A DNA stretch of 64,000 nucleotides, taken from Eonycteris spelaea. Lineage: Eukaryota; Chordata; Mammalia; Chiroptera; Pteropodidae. This document shows positions 10,790 through 22,033 of this stretch, piece by piece. Position 1 is the first letter of the stretch; the number at the start of each line of letters is the position of its first letter. A program made the translations under genes and the position numbers. The stretch spans positions 992,001-1,056,000 of the forward strand of contig PUFA01000285.1 of the NCBI GenBank assembly GCA_003508835.1. The letters run 5' to 3'. Below the pieces are notes generated by a model. It was not told the origin of the DNA. It ran no database searches and worked only from the letters and a program-made list of their open reading frames with translations.

Positions 10790-13060
10790 CTGCAGAGAGA
10801 AATGAGAAGACTTTAGAGATTTAGAAATAAAAGTCATTACCAGATGAACAAATAACCATCACTTTGTGTGTTGGCCTTATTTTTAATGGGCATAAACTCT
10901 CACAAGTGAGGACACTGCCTATGCTACACTACCTGGAAACACTGATACCACCATTTTCCAATGTGTATCCTGCTAAATATAACCCCACGCGGGTATTTCT
11001 CAAATGTGCTGATGTTGGAACTTCATTACACTTAAAAACTCAGGACCCCAAAGAGTTTCATGTGAGCTTTATCTATTTACTATACTATAAATTAAGTTGA
11101 AAAACATTAAACGAATAAGCCCATTTCACTTTTTAATAAAAATATTATTTAAACAATTAGTGATAAGAGTATTGTTCAAACTTATACAAATCTCTTTAAT
11201 GTCTGGTTTCTCATATCTGTTTTTGCATTCAGTCAATAAACATGTTGTTTTGGTTGCAGCATATGAAGATAGTCTGGCCATAGAAGAATATGGAAGTGGA
11301 AAGAAAAGGCAGATGTATTTTAATAACCTTTTCAGATAACCGTGGCTATTTTTCTTTGACAAGTGGTAGTTTCTTAAAGGTTAACTGCAAAGTGCAACCT
11401 GAATCACAAAAAGGAACTTTCTGTTTGAATGGGTCTTTTACCTATGCACAATCGTGTAACATTATGTATTGATCATTTGGAAGACAGTGACTTAAACATG
11501 TCTTCCAAACGTTGATACATCTCATTAAACAAGATCAACTATCATATCTGTTAGTATCACCACCTATTTTGTCAGGAGAGTGTGTAAGTAAAGGGAAGCT
11601 GTTACGTTCATGACAACGAATACAAGTTTTACAAAGTCCTAATTTTTGCTTAAAAGCTCATCTTATCATCACTGGCAACATATCCTGTCAGTTGTTTTCC
11701 TAAAAGAAATAGGCTCACTTGGTTCATTTTCAAGGAAATGTCTGCTAAACACCCAAACTAAATGAGAACTGTCAGTTGTTCTTTCAAGTAAAGACTGTTC
11801 TACAAGGAGAAACTGCAGTGCAGAGAGGGCACAAGTGTTTCCCCACAAGACAGCTTACTTCCCATTTTAAATCACAGAATATTAAAAAGATGGATATTTA
11901 AGGATTGAGACTTAATAAAATTAAGTAACTTTTATTGTTATAGAGAGGCACTTTCTTTAACATTTGTTTGTGTGGTAGTGAAGAACATGTCACTGCTAGC
12001 CACCTGCTGTTGCAGTCTGTGACTGGGCTAAAGTACCAACAGTTTCACTTACTACTGCTTTTGTCATTAGTGCAAATGTGAATACAATGAAAAAAGCAAA
12101 CAGCATCTTAGTTTTATAACAACAGTTTTGAGTATCCCAGCCTCCCTGAAAGTGTCTCCAGAGGTCTGTAGCCCAAACTTTGAGAACTGCTGGTCTATGC
12201 ATATACAAACACTTACACATGCTCCTGTATTCCCTGATATTAGGCACCACCAGAGGCCTGCCACCCACACTAGTCTATACTTACCTGTATCACTAATACC
12301 TTTCCACTGCAGCCCACAAAAAACTTAGTATTTTTTAGGTTCGGGGTATATAAATTTAACAAGACCCCTTAATGATAGATATTTAGGTTCTTCTCCATCT
12401 CCTGCTATTACAAAAGTACAGAATGATTAACCTGGGATATATATATCTTTTTCTACATATGGATATATCTGAAGGATTCCTGGAGTTGCAAGGGAAAGGT
12501 TAGGAATAAAGACTTGTTAAATTGCTCAAAAAGGATGATTTTTTTGGTGAGAAAAAGCTCCTTCTGGTTGGTCTTTCATCATGGAATCAAGACTGTCAGC
12601 TGGGCCAACCAAGTTCATCTGCCACATCCCATCCTTACCCAGGAGATAAGGGACAAGATTTAGTTCAAAAAACTCAATTCACCACAAAATCTCTTTGTAG
12701 AAAAACAAAATTGCTCATCCTGAGTTTTAAAATAAGACATCTTGCAGTGTTTTTTAAAGAACAGATAAAAAAAAAAAGTCACTCAAACCCGCTGAACCTA
12801 GATGCCTAAAGCAGGGCCTCAAATGACCCCAACATTCAAGGCAGAAACCAGTCAAGAGACCATCAAAAGCTGGTCTCAATGCGCTCAGACTTCCCTTGAG
12901 ATTTGGACTGGTAACCCAAGATGGCAATGTGGATACCTATCAACAGAAAGAGGGAACTTCAGTGTAGGAGAAGCAGCAGTGTTAGGGAGCCTCAGGCTCC
13001 CAGATGACACCTGAATACCTTCAGCTATCTCCACAATGGGACCAAAGCCAAGACACTCAC
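10790..13060. other. Intron between exons 10700-10789 and 13061-13129
   Basis: About 2.3 kb, AT-rich. Around 12150-12200 a short stretch (actttgagaactgctggtc) resembles the end of a MER5-type hAT element. Otherwise I see nothing I can name. Confidence 0.55.
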
Positions 13061-13129
13061 CTCCTCAGCCACTGAGTCCCTGTAGTATCTCAGGCTTTGA
13101 TCAGCAAGGACAAACCAGTGTTTCTTCCA
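13061..13129 (-). CDS. MPRIP: MPRIP coding exon, PH domain 2 strands 2-3
   Basis: This 69-bp exon encodes 23 residues (about 401-423), [19 protein letters not shown] and then VAEE. The W-K-K-x-W-F-V-L pattern followed by LRYYRD is the classic second and third strand region of a PH domain, where phosphoinositide-contacting basic residues lie. The acceptor is ccatttcag and the donor is GAG followed by gtgagt. Both ends are in phase 0. Confidence 0.97.
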
Positions 13130-14390
13130 CTGAAATGGAAGAGAAAATAGACTCAACTACCATGCAGCACACCAGACTTCTGTGGGCACCTCCCAGAGCA
13201 CAGGTAAAGCAGAGGGCAGGCAGTCCCTCCCACAAGTGGCAGACAAACACAGAGGATTCTGCTCAGGCTGTAGGCAGCCATGCATACATGATCTCAGGGT
13301 GCTTGCTAAGCCTTGGCTCCCCAGTGACAAGGCAGCAGGGAGAGCTGGGGTGGGCCATGGGCTGTGGGCTCTCTGTAACCCACAGTGGTGTGGCTGGTGA
13401 ATAGCACTCTGAAGTCCTCAATCTCAACTCCAGAGGTTGCAGACAGGGGGCTGGGCCCTCAGAGCTGAAAGGTGGCTATAAAAACAGCATCTCAATCCTA
13501 AGGAGGCCACCTGTGAACTGTAGCCACTGGCTGGTTAACCAGAGGGGCACGCCCACCTGCAGCTAGCAGGAACAAACCAACCAGCCAGATTCCCAAGTCT
13601 TCACTGTGAATAGCAAGGAGGGAGACTTGAGTCTTCAGGCAAGGCCAAGAGGATTGATACAGAGGAGAGAGAAAAAGAGGGTGTTTCAGTACAGCTGCTC
13701 AGGAAGCAGGCGGGGGAGCATGGGGAGGGGGTTGGGTTTAGGGGGTCTCTCCATATGACCTAGTAGGCTCCTCTTCATACCTCCTTGGAGGTCTGGACTT
13801 CCAGCCCCAACCAGGATCAAGGTGGGACTGGCAGGTCCTGCTGCAAATGACTCTTCCTGTTTGAATCTGATGGCAAGAATATCACTCTGGCCCTCCCAGG
13901 ACTGCAGCTGAGTTGGTGTCTCCCACAGAGGCTTGCTGCCCTCAGCTGCTATCTACTTGGCTGCCTTGTATGCAAGCACAAGCCAGCTCTACAAATCAGA
14001 GGCTTTTCTTGTCCCTGGGAAGCCTGGGCTCTCAGGAAACTTTTAGGGAAGATCAGCAGGTAGGGAGCTGATATTGGAGAATATCCTTGCAGCCTGAGGC
14101 CAAGACTGCTCTAGATGTAGGAGAGTAATCTATAGGACTGGCAGTAGCCAGGCTTAGCTGGTGCCTTTCCAGAAGCCCCCGCACCCAATGCAGAAATGAG
14201 GGTTAGGCTGCGAACTTCCATTTCTTTAAGGAGATGGGGGTCTTGGCCATAGTTCTTGTCCATGAGACCAGGGGGTGTGCCAGAGGTGGGGGATGGAGCC
14301 AGTGCTCGCAGACCTGCAGGGGATAAGGCCAGCTCAGCCTCACATCTGTTCCCCAGCCTCTCAGAAGCCACAACAGCTCTGTACACTAAC
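13130..14390. other. Intron between exons 13061-13129 and 14391-14447
   Basis: About 1.26 kb of mostly unique GC-moderate sequence. No exon, RNA gene or clear repeat seen. Confidence 0.6.
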
Positions 14391-14447
14391 CTGGCCATCC
14401 TCGTACTGCTTGGTCAGCCAGCCTTTCTTGAAATTCAGCAGGTCAGG
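14391..14447 (-). CDS. MPRIP: MPRIP coding exon, start of PH domain 2
   Basis: This is the smallest exon, 57 bp and 19 codons (about residues 382-400): PDLLNFKKGWLTKQYEDGQ. The KKGWLTK motif is the typical first beta strand of a PH domain. The acceptor is ttctcag and the donor is CAG followed by gttagt. Both ends are in phase 0, so skipping it would keep the frame but remove the first strand of the fold. Confidence 0.97.
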
Positions 14448-16034
14448 CTGAGAAAGGGAAAAAAAGGAACAGTTCAGAGGAAAGTGCTATGGTATTCCAG
14501 TAGTGGGCAAAGGGTGACTGATGGAGCAGACATTTTTGTCCAGATGAAGTGGGCACCAGGAAAAGGGGTTTCTTCACCTGCCAGAAAAGCCCGTATGGGC
14601 CCTCTTTGTCCTAGTGGGTGCTGCACATAGCCTCTACATAGGCATGCACATCTTTGAGGAAGGAGATGATGGGCTGCGTAGGCATTGGGAAGGGGAGGGC
14701 TTAGACTCATTGCACTGTGAGCAGCAGCAGCTGGGCTGCCTGGTGCTCTGAGACAAGCTCTTGCTCCGTCTGCCTGGGTGGCAGGGAAGAAGGGTCCAGA
14801 TGGAGAGTCACTGAATGTTTTATGTGAAGGGGGAGGTCTGCAGTGACGGCTAAAAAGAATTCAGAAATTCTTGCAGAAGCTACAGGAAGTCTAAGAGAGA
14901 AAGATATAGCAAAAGATTAAGAAGCAGAGACCATGTCTGGGAGCAACTTTGCCAAAACCCTCAGGCCATTTATCTGTACCAGGATGAATCTCAGTCTCTG
15001 TATCTCTACAATGAGAAAAATCAGGCCAACAGACAGAAAAGCAGGGGTGCAGGCCTGCCAGCAGGGCTTGAACAAGGTGCTTTCCCTGCTGGTCCCTTCT
15101 GTACCTGTGCCATTCTAACTCGTTAAGACTACCCGCAGCCCAGGATCCTGCTTGCATTTTACATCTGGATACCTGTAAGGCTGGTGCCTCAAAGAGACAT
15201 GGATCATTCTTCTTCTCACCCCATCTGCCCTCTACTTTCCTACAGCTATCTTGACCAGAAATGAGCTGTGACATCTTTTTGTATTCCAGAGACTGGGTGG
15301 GAGTTAAAATAGGTGTGAAGTGGCAAGACAATGACCAGCTTCTCCTCCAAACCCTTGAGCAAAACCCAGAACTCAAGGAAAAATTAAACTTCCTCCAGGT
15401 AAGAAACCTCCTGTCCTTGCTCCAGTTTTGTGTCAATTTTGTTGGTGGCTCACTGCCCTTTTGGGGAAGAGGTGGCATCAGTCCTGGGCTCCTCAGGAGT
15501 CTAAGAACAAAAGCATAAAGGAGCAGCTGTCTTTCAATCCCAGGGCCTCTGGCTTGTCGCTTTTGGCAGGGGTGATGGTGCTGCCTGGACTCCCTCCGAC
15601 CACTCCCTATCTGTATTCTCCCTGCTGTAGCTCAAATGATTTGGAGCAAATGCCTGTTTTCCCTCTGCAGTGAAAACCCTATGAACGAGGCAAGTGCTCC
15701 CAGCAAAGGAGGGCCCTCCTGTCAAGAAAATGTCACAGAAACAAATACCCAAAATAAGATGAGGTTCTCTGCTATGGCCCTGATCTTCTGGAGTCAGGAT
15801 TCCACTGCCTGGCCAGGTGGCCTCTTCCACTGGGGACCTCAGAGCTCAGGATGCTCATGTAGCTCAGAAAAGGGTAAGAAACAGAGCAGCTGCTTCCCAT
15901 GCACAGACATGAGGGCCTGTGCACAGAAGGGACAGCCAGCGCAGATGCATGGACAGAAGCAGACATCGACCTCAAGTGATACAAGCAGCAGGAGCAGTGT
16001 CTCCAGGCCTTGGTGCACGGGCGCCTGGGCTCAC
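14448..16034. other. Intron between exons 14391-14447 and 16035-16148
   Basis: About 1.6 kb. Several long open frames cross it on both strands, but none has bounded splice sites in MPRIP phase or a recognisable product. No clear repeat seen. Confidence 0.55.
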
Positions 16035-16148
16035 CGTCAGGGAGGACTCCGTGGACCTCCTGTCCAGTGACTTGGCTCTTCGGTGTGGAGACAGGGGGGA
16101 AGCTGAAGCATCCGGGAGAGGAGCTGTGGGGGCTTCGCTGGGGAGGTC
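16035..16148 (-). CDS. MPRIP: MPRIP coding exon, phosphosite-like RRAKSLDRRS segment
   Basis: This 114-bp exon encodes 38 residues (about 344-381), starting DLPSEAPTAPLPDAS and including SPHRRAKSLDRRSTE. The RAKSLDRRS motif has two Arg-x-x-Ser type contexts expected for basophilic kinases or 14-3-3 binding; use of those sites is inference. It sits just before PH domain 2. The acceptor is tctgccacag and the donor is ACG followed by gtgagc. Both ends are in phase 0. Confidence 0.97.
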
Positions 16149-16974
16149 CTGTGGCAGAGAGTAGCCGCCAGTCAGTACAAGCGTCAACTCAGGCAGGGAA
16201 TAGGGAGTCCAGCAGCCAGAGCTGTGGGAGGATCGGGACTGTAGGAGCCTTGTTCTCAAGTGACAGGAGTGCTCTGTCTTTGCTGGGGCGGGGACAGGGG
16301 CCTGCATCCCAGATTCCCCAACCAGTGCCTTCCACTTTGCTTCACAATGTGGGTTCTGAGCTACTCTGGCTGTTAGAGCAGCCCTGTCTTTCAGATGTAC
16401 CTGCACAGTCACTGTTACTCTCCTGATCCTGTCCCTTGCTTCTTGGGGTCACAGAAGGAAGAGCCCTTAGTTCTGTGGCTGTGAGCAGAGCAGAAGGGCA
16501 CCTCAGAAGCTCACAGAGAAACAGGGGAGGAAGATGAAGATTGGACACAGCAGGGCCACAAGAGATGGGCAGGCTGCCTGGGAGAAGGAGGATGGGAAGC
16601 GGAGACTACTTTGTGGACTAAGTGGAGAAATGAGGGCTCTGGTCACCACTTGGAAGAAAGAGGAAGGAAGATGTTCAGGCTTGTAGCTGGGCTACCTCAG
16701 AGAGGAAGAGAGAGCCTCTAGTTAGTACCTACGATCTAAGGCTTGTCAGAACAGCCTTTAGGAGAGATGAAATTCTGAAAGAAAGATGCAGAGGACAAGA
16801 CTTGTCCTTAAGAAGTTCACTAACTGGAGAAGGAGATGAGAGACCCAAGCAAATGATTATGAAAGGAGAGTGGAAAGCCTAGGAAAAGTACAACCAAGTG
16901 TGTGCTGGGGGCCTCGAAGGGAAGTGTGGGGCCATGTTGGGCCCACGAGGCACTGTTCAGGCCTCAGTGCTCAC
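16149..16974. other. Intron between exons 16035-16148 and 16975-17119
   Basis: About 0.83 kb of purine-rich unique sequence. Nothing recognised. Confidence 0.6.
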
Positions 16975-17119
16975 CCGCTTCCTAGGGAATGCCCTCTTCT
17001 CACTGCGGCCCTGGCGAGTGTCGCTTGATGGTGAAGGCCCAGCTGACAAGTTGGTCTCCATGTGTTCTGTTGCCTTCTCAATGTCCAAGGACTCAAATTT
17101 CTCAATTACTTGGGACCTC
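16975..17119 (-). CDS. MPRIP: MPRIP coding exon, RSQVIEKFE helical block
   Basis: This 145-bp exon supplies the last base of a split arginine codon and then 48 residues (about 296-343), beginning RSQVIEKFESLDIEK and ending SEKRAFPRKR. The first part looks amphipathic and helical, and the second is Ser/Pro-rich and ends in a basic cluster. It follows directly from either form of the previous exon. The acceptor is ctcttgtag and the donor is CGG followed by gtgagc. It ends in phase 0 and begins the run of phase-0 junctions. Confidence 0.97.
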
Positions 17120-17639
17120 CTACAAGAGAGGACATGAACCCTGCTGGGAGAGACAGGGTTCCCCCACAGCCCGAGATGGGCTTGCTCTCATTGCAGAGGG
17201 ACTCATTCAGCCAACACCCCCACACCTGGCCCATCCCAGCCATCCCTGGTCCTTCCCTTCCACAGGGCATTTAGGCTGTGAATACAGCACTTGACTAGTT
17301 CACCTCTGACACCCCTCTCTGAGCTCTCTTTCCCCTACCGTGGAAGGTAGAGCTGTGCAGGGGTGAGCAGCAGCTCATGTGCAAGGGCCTTCCCTTCTGC
17401 CAAGCCTGTTCTTGCCTTCTGCCCTCCCAAACCTAAAACTGGAAGTTCCTGCATGGTCTGTTGTGTTGACACACTTGGCAATCACATAGCTCATCACCAG
17501 GCATCCTCTCCTGAGCCACAGACATGATCATAAGGCAACCACCACCTTGGAGGGGGATGACCCCGTCCTCATTGAATTCCTAGTAGATCACAATGCAGCC
17601 CCCACCCCAAGGCAGTCAAAATTTAGCAAGAAAAAGGGC

Positions 17640-18180
17640 CATGAATTAACACTGTTTCTGCCAACAGTAAAAAGAATCAAAAAATAAACTAAAACAAAAA
17701 CAAAGCAAGTTGATTTCGTGTGAAAGGGCTGGTGGCATCATCAGGCCATCTATGGCTGGAGACGGAGCTGAGATGGGAGCGAAGCAGGCGGAGGAAGGGC
17801 GAGTAACGTCACACAGCGACACAGCAGGAGAAGGTGGAGAGGGGCAAGACCTGAAAGAAAATAAGGCTGGAAAATGAATAAACAGAAAAAGACGGCTTTT
17901 TAAAATCAAATAATGGTACATCAAAATTATCCAAAGAATTAAAGAAAAAAAAAAAACCCGAGGTGATCACTGAGGAGGAGAGACCATCCTTGTCTGAGTC
18001 ACGAGGAGTCGATGAGGTGGGCGTGAGCATGGGAGGCCAGCTGGGGCACACTGGGTGCTTGGGTCTTGGGCACTGACACGTTGCAGGACCAGAGGCCGGT
18101 CCTTCCACAGGGACACCCAGGCAAGTGTCCTAAAGTTACCTCTCAGGGAGGGGTTTACTTGCATTTTGGACAAATGGTGG
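17640..18180. other. CpG-retaining intronic segment, possible conserved element or antisense exon
   Basis: This stretch keeps about 14 CpG dinucleotides while the surrounding introns are strongly depleted. On the + strand a good acceptor (ctgtttctgccaacag, ending at 17666) precedes it, an AATAAA is at 17877-17882 and an A(12) tract at 17945-17956. On the minus strand there is an acceptor-like ccttattttctttcag near 17854 and a CRE-like gtgacgttac near 17805-17814. No long protein match was recognised on either strand. It may be an enhancer, an antisense terminal exon or an old retrocopy. Confidence 0.3.
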
Positions 18181-18242
18181 ATAGTTGAGGGGAAACGAGT
18201 GAAGGGCCTCTGAGCCTAGAAAACTAACTAAAATCTAACTCT

Positions 18243-18268
18243 AAAAAAAAAAAAAAAAAAAAAAAAAG
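18243..18268. repeat. Poly(A) tract
   Basis: A run of about 26 A in the intron. No recognisable retroposon body precedes it. Confidence 0.8.
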
Positions 18269-21200
18269 AGGAAACGAGCTCGAAACCTGAAACACCTCTC
18301 CCTCAGAGGTTAGCTTTTTTTAGGGAGGATTACCAATAAAAATTGATCTCCTAGGGATTCTTCTTCAAGAAAGGCTTAATACCAGGGGCAGAACTCTCAG
18401 GGGACCTGAGCTCTCTGCTTCTCCCTGTGCTTCCACAAGAAATGTGGGCATCCCACTGCACTAAGCTTCTGTGGAGTCTTCTCCAGGAACAGAACTTGTT
18501 CCCAGGCCAGCCTGCCAGAACCAGCAGCGCAGGGTGGCTGAGGGAGGGCAGCAGGAGAGGGCATGTGTCTGAGCGCAGGAAGCTACGGCAGAGGCAGGAG
18601 TTCCTGGAACCACAGGAAGCTCTTGCAAGTGCTCAGCCTGGTTGGGCGGTGAGGCACCCCCCATGCCCGACTGTCCTGGTGAGGTCTGGATAAAATTCCA
18701 GGCCTACTCACAAGTCTTGGTGTCACGACTTGCTGAATGAGAGCCCCTCCAACTGAGTCCAGGGCCTAGAAAGCCCCAGGAAAGCTGTGAGGAGCAGTTC
18801 CTGGCCAAGTCACATGCGAACTGCATGCTGCAGGACTGCCAGGGCTGTGAAGAGAGGAGTCAGACAAGAGAAGAGGCAAGCGACACTTGCTGCAGCCTCT
18901 ATACACAGAGAGGGCTCCAGTGAAATCAGCCACATTTACTTTACAAAGTGGGAAGTTTTTAACTTGGTTCCCTTCAAGTACTACAGGTATGGCCACAAAT
19001 GCCTCTCTGGGCTGGCTGACAGCACAGAAAGGAGGTGCTGTACTTCTGCTTGGCTGACCTTTCCAGGTTCCTAGCCCAGGGGCAGGTAGGACCACACAGG
19101 AGCTGGCCCTGGTATCGTCACCCATAGTTCAACTAGGGCTATGTCCTCCCCATGCGTGCTCAGCAGCAACTCACCATCCAAGAAATGTTTTAAAGGCTCT
19201 GGAGCAAGTCTGAAAAGCAGAGCTTGTTGGCCCACAAAGGACTACTTCAGGGCCATGGCTTCTCAGTAAACTAAGCCCTGTCATCCCCCGGCCTGGCTCC
19301 TGGGAAGGTCTGATTTGTTCTGGGTAGCTGTGGCCAAAAACATGCCAATGCAGGGTTCTGCTCTATTCAACCCAGAGGCAGGAATCCAATCAAGCACAGC
19401 TACTCGGGACCAGAGAGCAGACCTCACAAAGTGACAGCAGCCAGCCAGATGTTATCAAGGGCGGTAAGAAAGTGACATTACAGTGTTAGGATGCAGAGCT
19501 GGTGGGTCCCATGGGTGCCAATACCAGGTGAAAACCCATCCCCATGGTGGTAAAGAGCATGCATGCAGAGAGCAAAGCCCCAGAGATGCCATCTACCACC
19601 AGACAAGAATGAATTCAAAGCCAAGCAGGTGTGCTAAATGTTAATTCTCTGATCTGCTGCTAAACCAGGGCATGGCTGCCCACACAGAAGCCTTCACGAC
19701 ACGCAGCCTGCCCACATGCCAGCGTGAAGCCTCCCCAACCTCAGCTGCTGGCTTCCTAAATCTCTGGCAAGTCCCTTTATTTATATATTTCCTTAAATGC
19801 TTAAAGGACAGCCTTAGCCCACTCCTGGGTCATATCATGGGAGCAGGGCCTTCTCGGTTAAGGCCCAGCTAGATGTGTGTCCTGGTTCCACTGCTCCAGG
19901 CTGTTCCTGCGACAAGCTACCTTGATTCTGGGCCCCTATGTCTGTATCTACACACTAGGGATGGTGATGCAGGCATCTCATGAGAGTACTAATGAAACAA
20001 GAAGCCAGCTAACTGCTTGGCAGGGCACCTCCAAGGCAAGAGGTTAGCTTCCCTCTTCCTCAGAATTAGGTATATTCTGTTGTCTTCTCTTTTTAAGACC
20101 AAACACTCTACACATCTTTTCTTTATCCTGGCGGTTAACCCACAGGTCCACAGGTCCTTTCTATCTGGGACATGTGGGAGAGTGGGTGAGTATTAAGAAG
20201 AGAAGGAAGCACCTTGAGAGGAATCCATTGCCACCCTGGCCTGTCCTCACAACATGTCCCAACTATGAGCTTTACTTAGGCTTTGGTGGAGCGACAAGAA
20301 CACTCTGCGAGTACTTCTGGAACTTAGGCCTGAACTTCTTTTTCAATGGGAACTTAATGAAACTATGAATATTTTCCCCCCGGCAAAATGTACACATAGA
20401 CTCTCAAGTGGTTCAGAGGGGTCTGTGAGCCTCCAGCAGCCTAGAGGTCATCTGGGCAAGAACCCTGTTGTCAGGGAGGTAAACAAAGAAAGACATAGGC
20501 TCTGTTTACAGACTCAGGGCGCAAACTCCTATTAGAGGAGGTGCTCGGGTTCTCTGGTCCAGACCTCGGCTCAAAGGCCTGAGATGGAACCAAGATCCTT
20601 CCTCAGCTCTCTGAGAAGCACAGGAACAGTGGAACAAGAGAAGGGAAGGGCAGAGCCCTCCTCTCCTCAGACCACAGTCGAGTTCTACACCTCTGCCTCC
20701 AACCTCTGTCCTAGGTCCATTGTCCAAACCCTATCTCTCCCCAGGAAACCTCCCCATTTCACATTTCAGCCAAGCCTGGACAAAGAGTGATTCTGCCTGG
20801 TACCTGGCAGCTTTACAGGCTGCTTTGGCTACCCTGGGGCTTTCTGTGGGAGAGAGTGCTCAAGGGAGGAACTATGCTGCCACCTTGCCTTCCCAGGCAT
20901 GGCCACCTTCCCTGTATCTCCTTCCATGCCCTTCACCCATACATGAGACTGGTAAGGGCAAACAGAGCTTCTGCCACCACTTATATCTCTAGGGTTCTTA
21001 CTGCCTCTGCTATCTCCTTGGAGAACAGAATTGAGCCAGGAAGGAAAAGATCCAGTCACACATGGCTCAGGCAGTTGAGAACCCACCCAGGGTCCTGGTA
21101 CTAGGAGGCACTCATAGGGAGCAGCTGGCCCCTTGCCTAGGCTTCTGGGTACCCAGAGATCCTATATTCTGACCACCAGGGGCTGAGTTCTGGAACCAGA

Positions 21201-21519
21201 GTCCAGGGTCAAGAGGCAAAGGTTCCCCACATGTTCTTAACAGACAGGGAGAATGAACATGCTCCCCAAGGAAGGCTTAGGGGACACGTGTGTGTGTGTG
21301 TGGGGGGCGGGGTGGGGAGAGGGAATATGTGCATAAGAAAATATATGAGAAGAGCATGTAGGACTATGTAACAGAATATATGAGTGTGAGACTATGTGTG
21401 AGTACACGTGTAAGAGAGAAACTGAGCGTATAAGCAGAAGAGACTATGTTAAGGATGTGGGGAAAGAGCCTGTGTACATGTGTGTGCACATGTGTTCAGC
21501 CCTCTAATTCCTTCCTTAC

Positions 21520-21873
21520 CTCCGCTCGTTGCCAAACAGACGGGCCACCTCTTCCCTGCCAGGACTCCGGGCCCGAGTCCTACGCTCCAGCCGCCTTTTC
21601 TCCACTTGGAAGGCTTCTCGGTGGCTGATCCTGATGGCCTTAGGGATGTCGGCCAGGGTGGCATACTGCCTGCTGGCTTTAAAGGCAAAGGTGCGCCCCA
21701 GTCTCTCTGCTTCCCGCCCCCCATCGCTGCTGGAGTCCATATGGGTGGGGGGCTGGCTGGCCACATCCAGGGAGCCGAGGTAGCTGCTGCAGACCATTCG
21801 GCTGGGGGGTCGAGGACCTGGGGAAGGAAGGGGATGACCAAGCTCCTGGGAGGGCGGTCCGGGGCCACTATAC
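21520..21873 (-). CDS. MPRIP: Candidate in-frame MPRIP exon extension (alternative 5' splice site)
   Basis: Past the proximal donor at 21874 the MPRIP frame stays open for 354 bases, exactly 118 codons, to a strong donor, CGG AG followed by gtaagg. Both donors leave two bases of an arginine codon, so either joins in phase to the exon at 17119. The insert starts YSGPGPPSQELGHPLP, passes a Ser/Asp/Gly stretch, then has a compact block TFAFKASRQYATLADIPKA followed by a very basic tail (FQVEKRRLERRTRARS and ending LFGNER). CpG content is high, as in the real exons. What is seen is the open frame, matched phase and good donor. That it is used in transcripts is inference. Confidence 0.72.
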
Positions 21874-22033
21874 CTGTTGTTGGGGGTGCTGGGACTAGGA
21901 GGGGAGGCTGGCGGGGGCAGCTGCTGCTCCTCAGCCTTCAAGTCCTGTTTGGTCTTCTCCAGAGAGAAGTAGCCGCTCTCTACCCGGACTTTTCTGCCAC
22001 AGTCCATGCGGTCGCCACTCATGGTGCTCTCCT
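21874..22033 (-). CDS. MPRIP: MPRIP coding exon, RVESGYFSLEK block (proximal donor form)
   Basis: This 160-bp exon completes a Glu codon and then encodes 52 residues (about 243-294) plus AG of the next arginine. It contains the conserved MDCGRKVRVESGYFSLEKTK block, a short charged segment, and the proline-rich run ending PSPSTPNN. The acceptor has a long pyrimidine tract ending cttccag. The donor used here is AAC AAC AG followed by gtatag, which is not a strong match after the first bases. A second donor 354 bases downstream in transcript order keeps the frame open; that form is listed separately. Confidence 0.96.

Larger units (their letters stand above)
17120..21519. other. Intron between exon 16975-17119 and the 21520 donor
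   Basis: About 4.4 kb. It holds the CpG-retaining stretch 17640-18180 (listed separately), an A(26) tract near 18243-18268, and a TG-rich low-complexity stretch near 21288-21420. The remainder is unassigned. Confidence 0.6.

Noticed and set aside
14891..15478. 195-residue minus-strand open frame in an intron
   Set aside because: No recognisable domain, no bounded splice sites in MPRIP phase, and no conserved block. It is likely chance.
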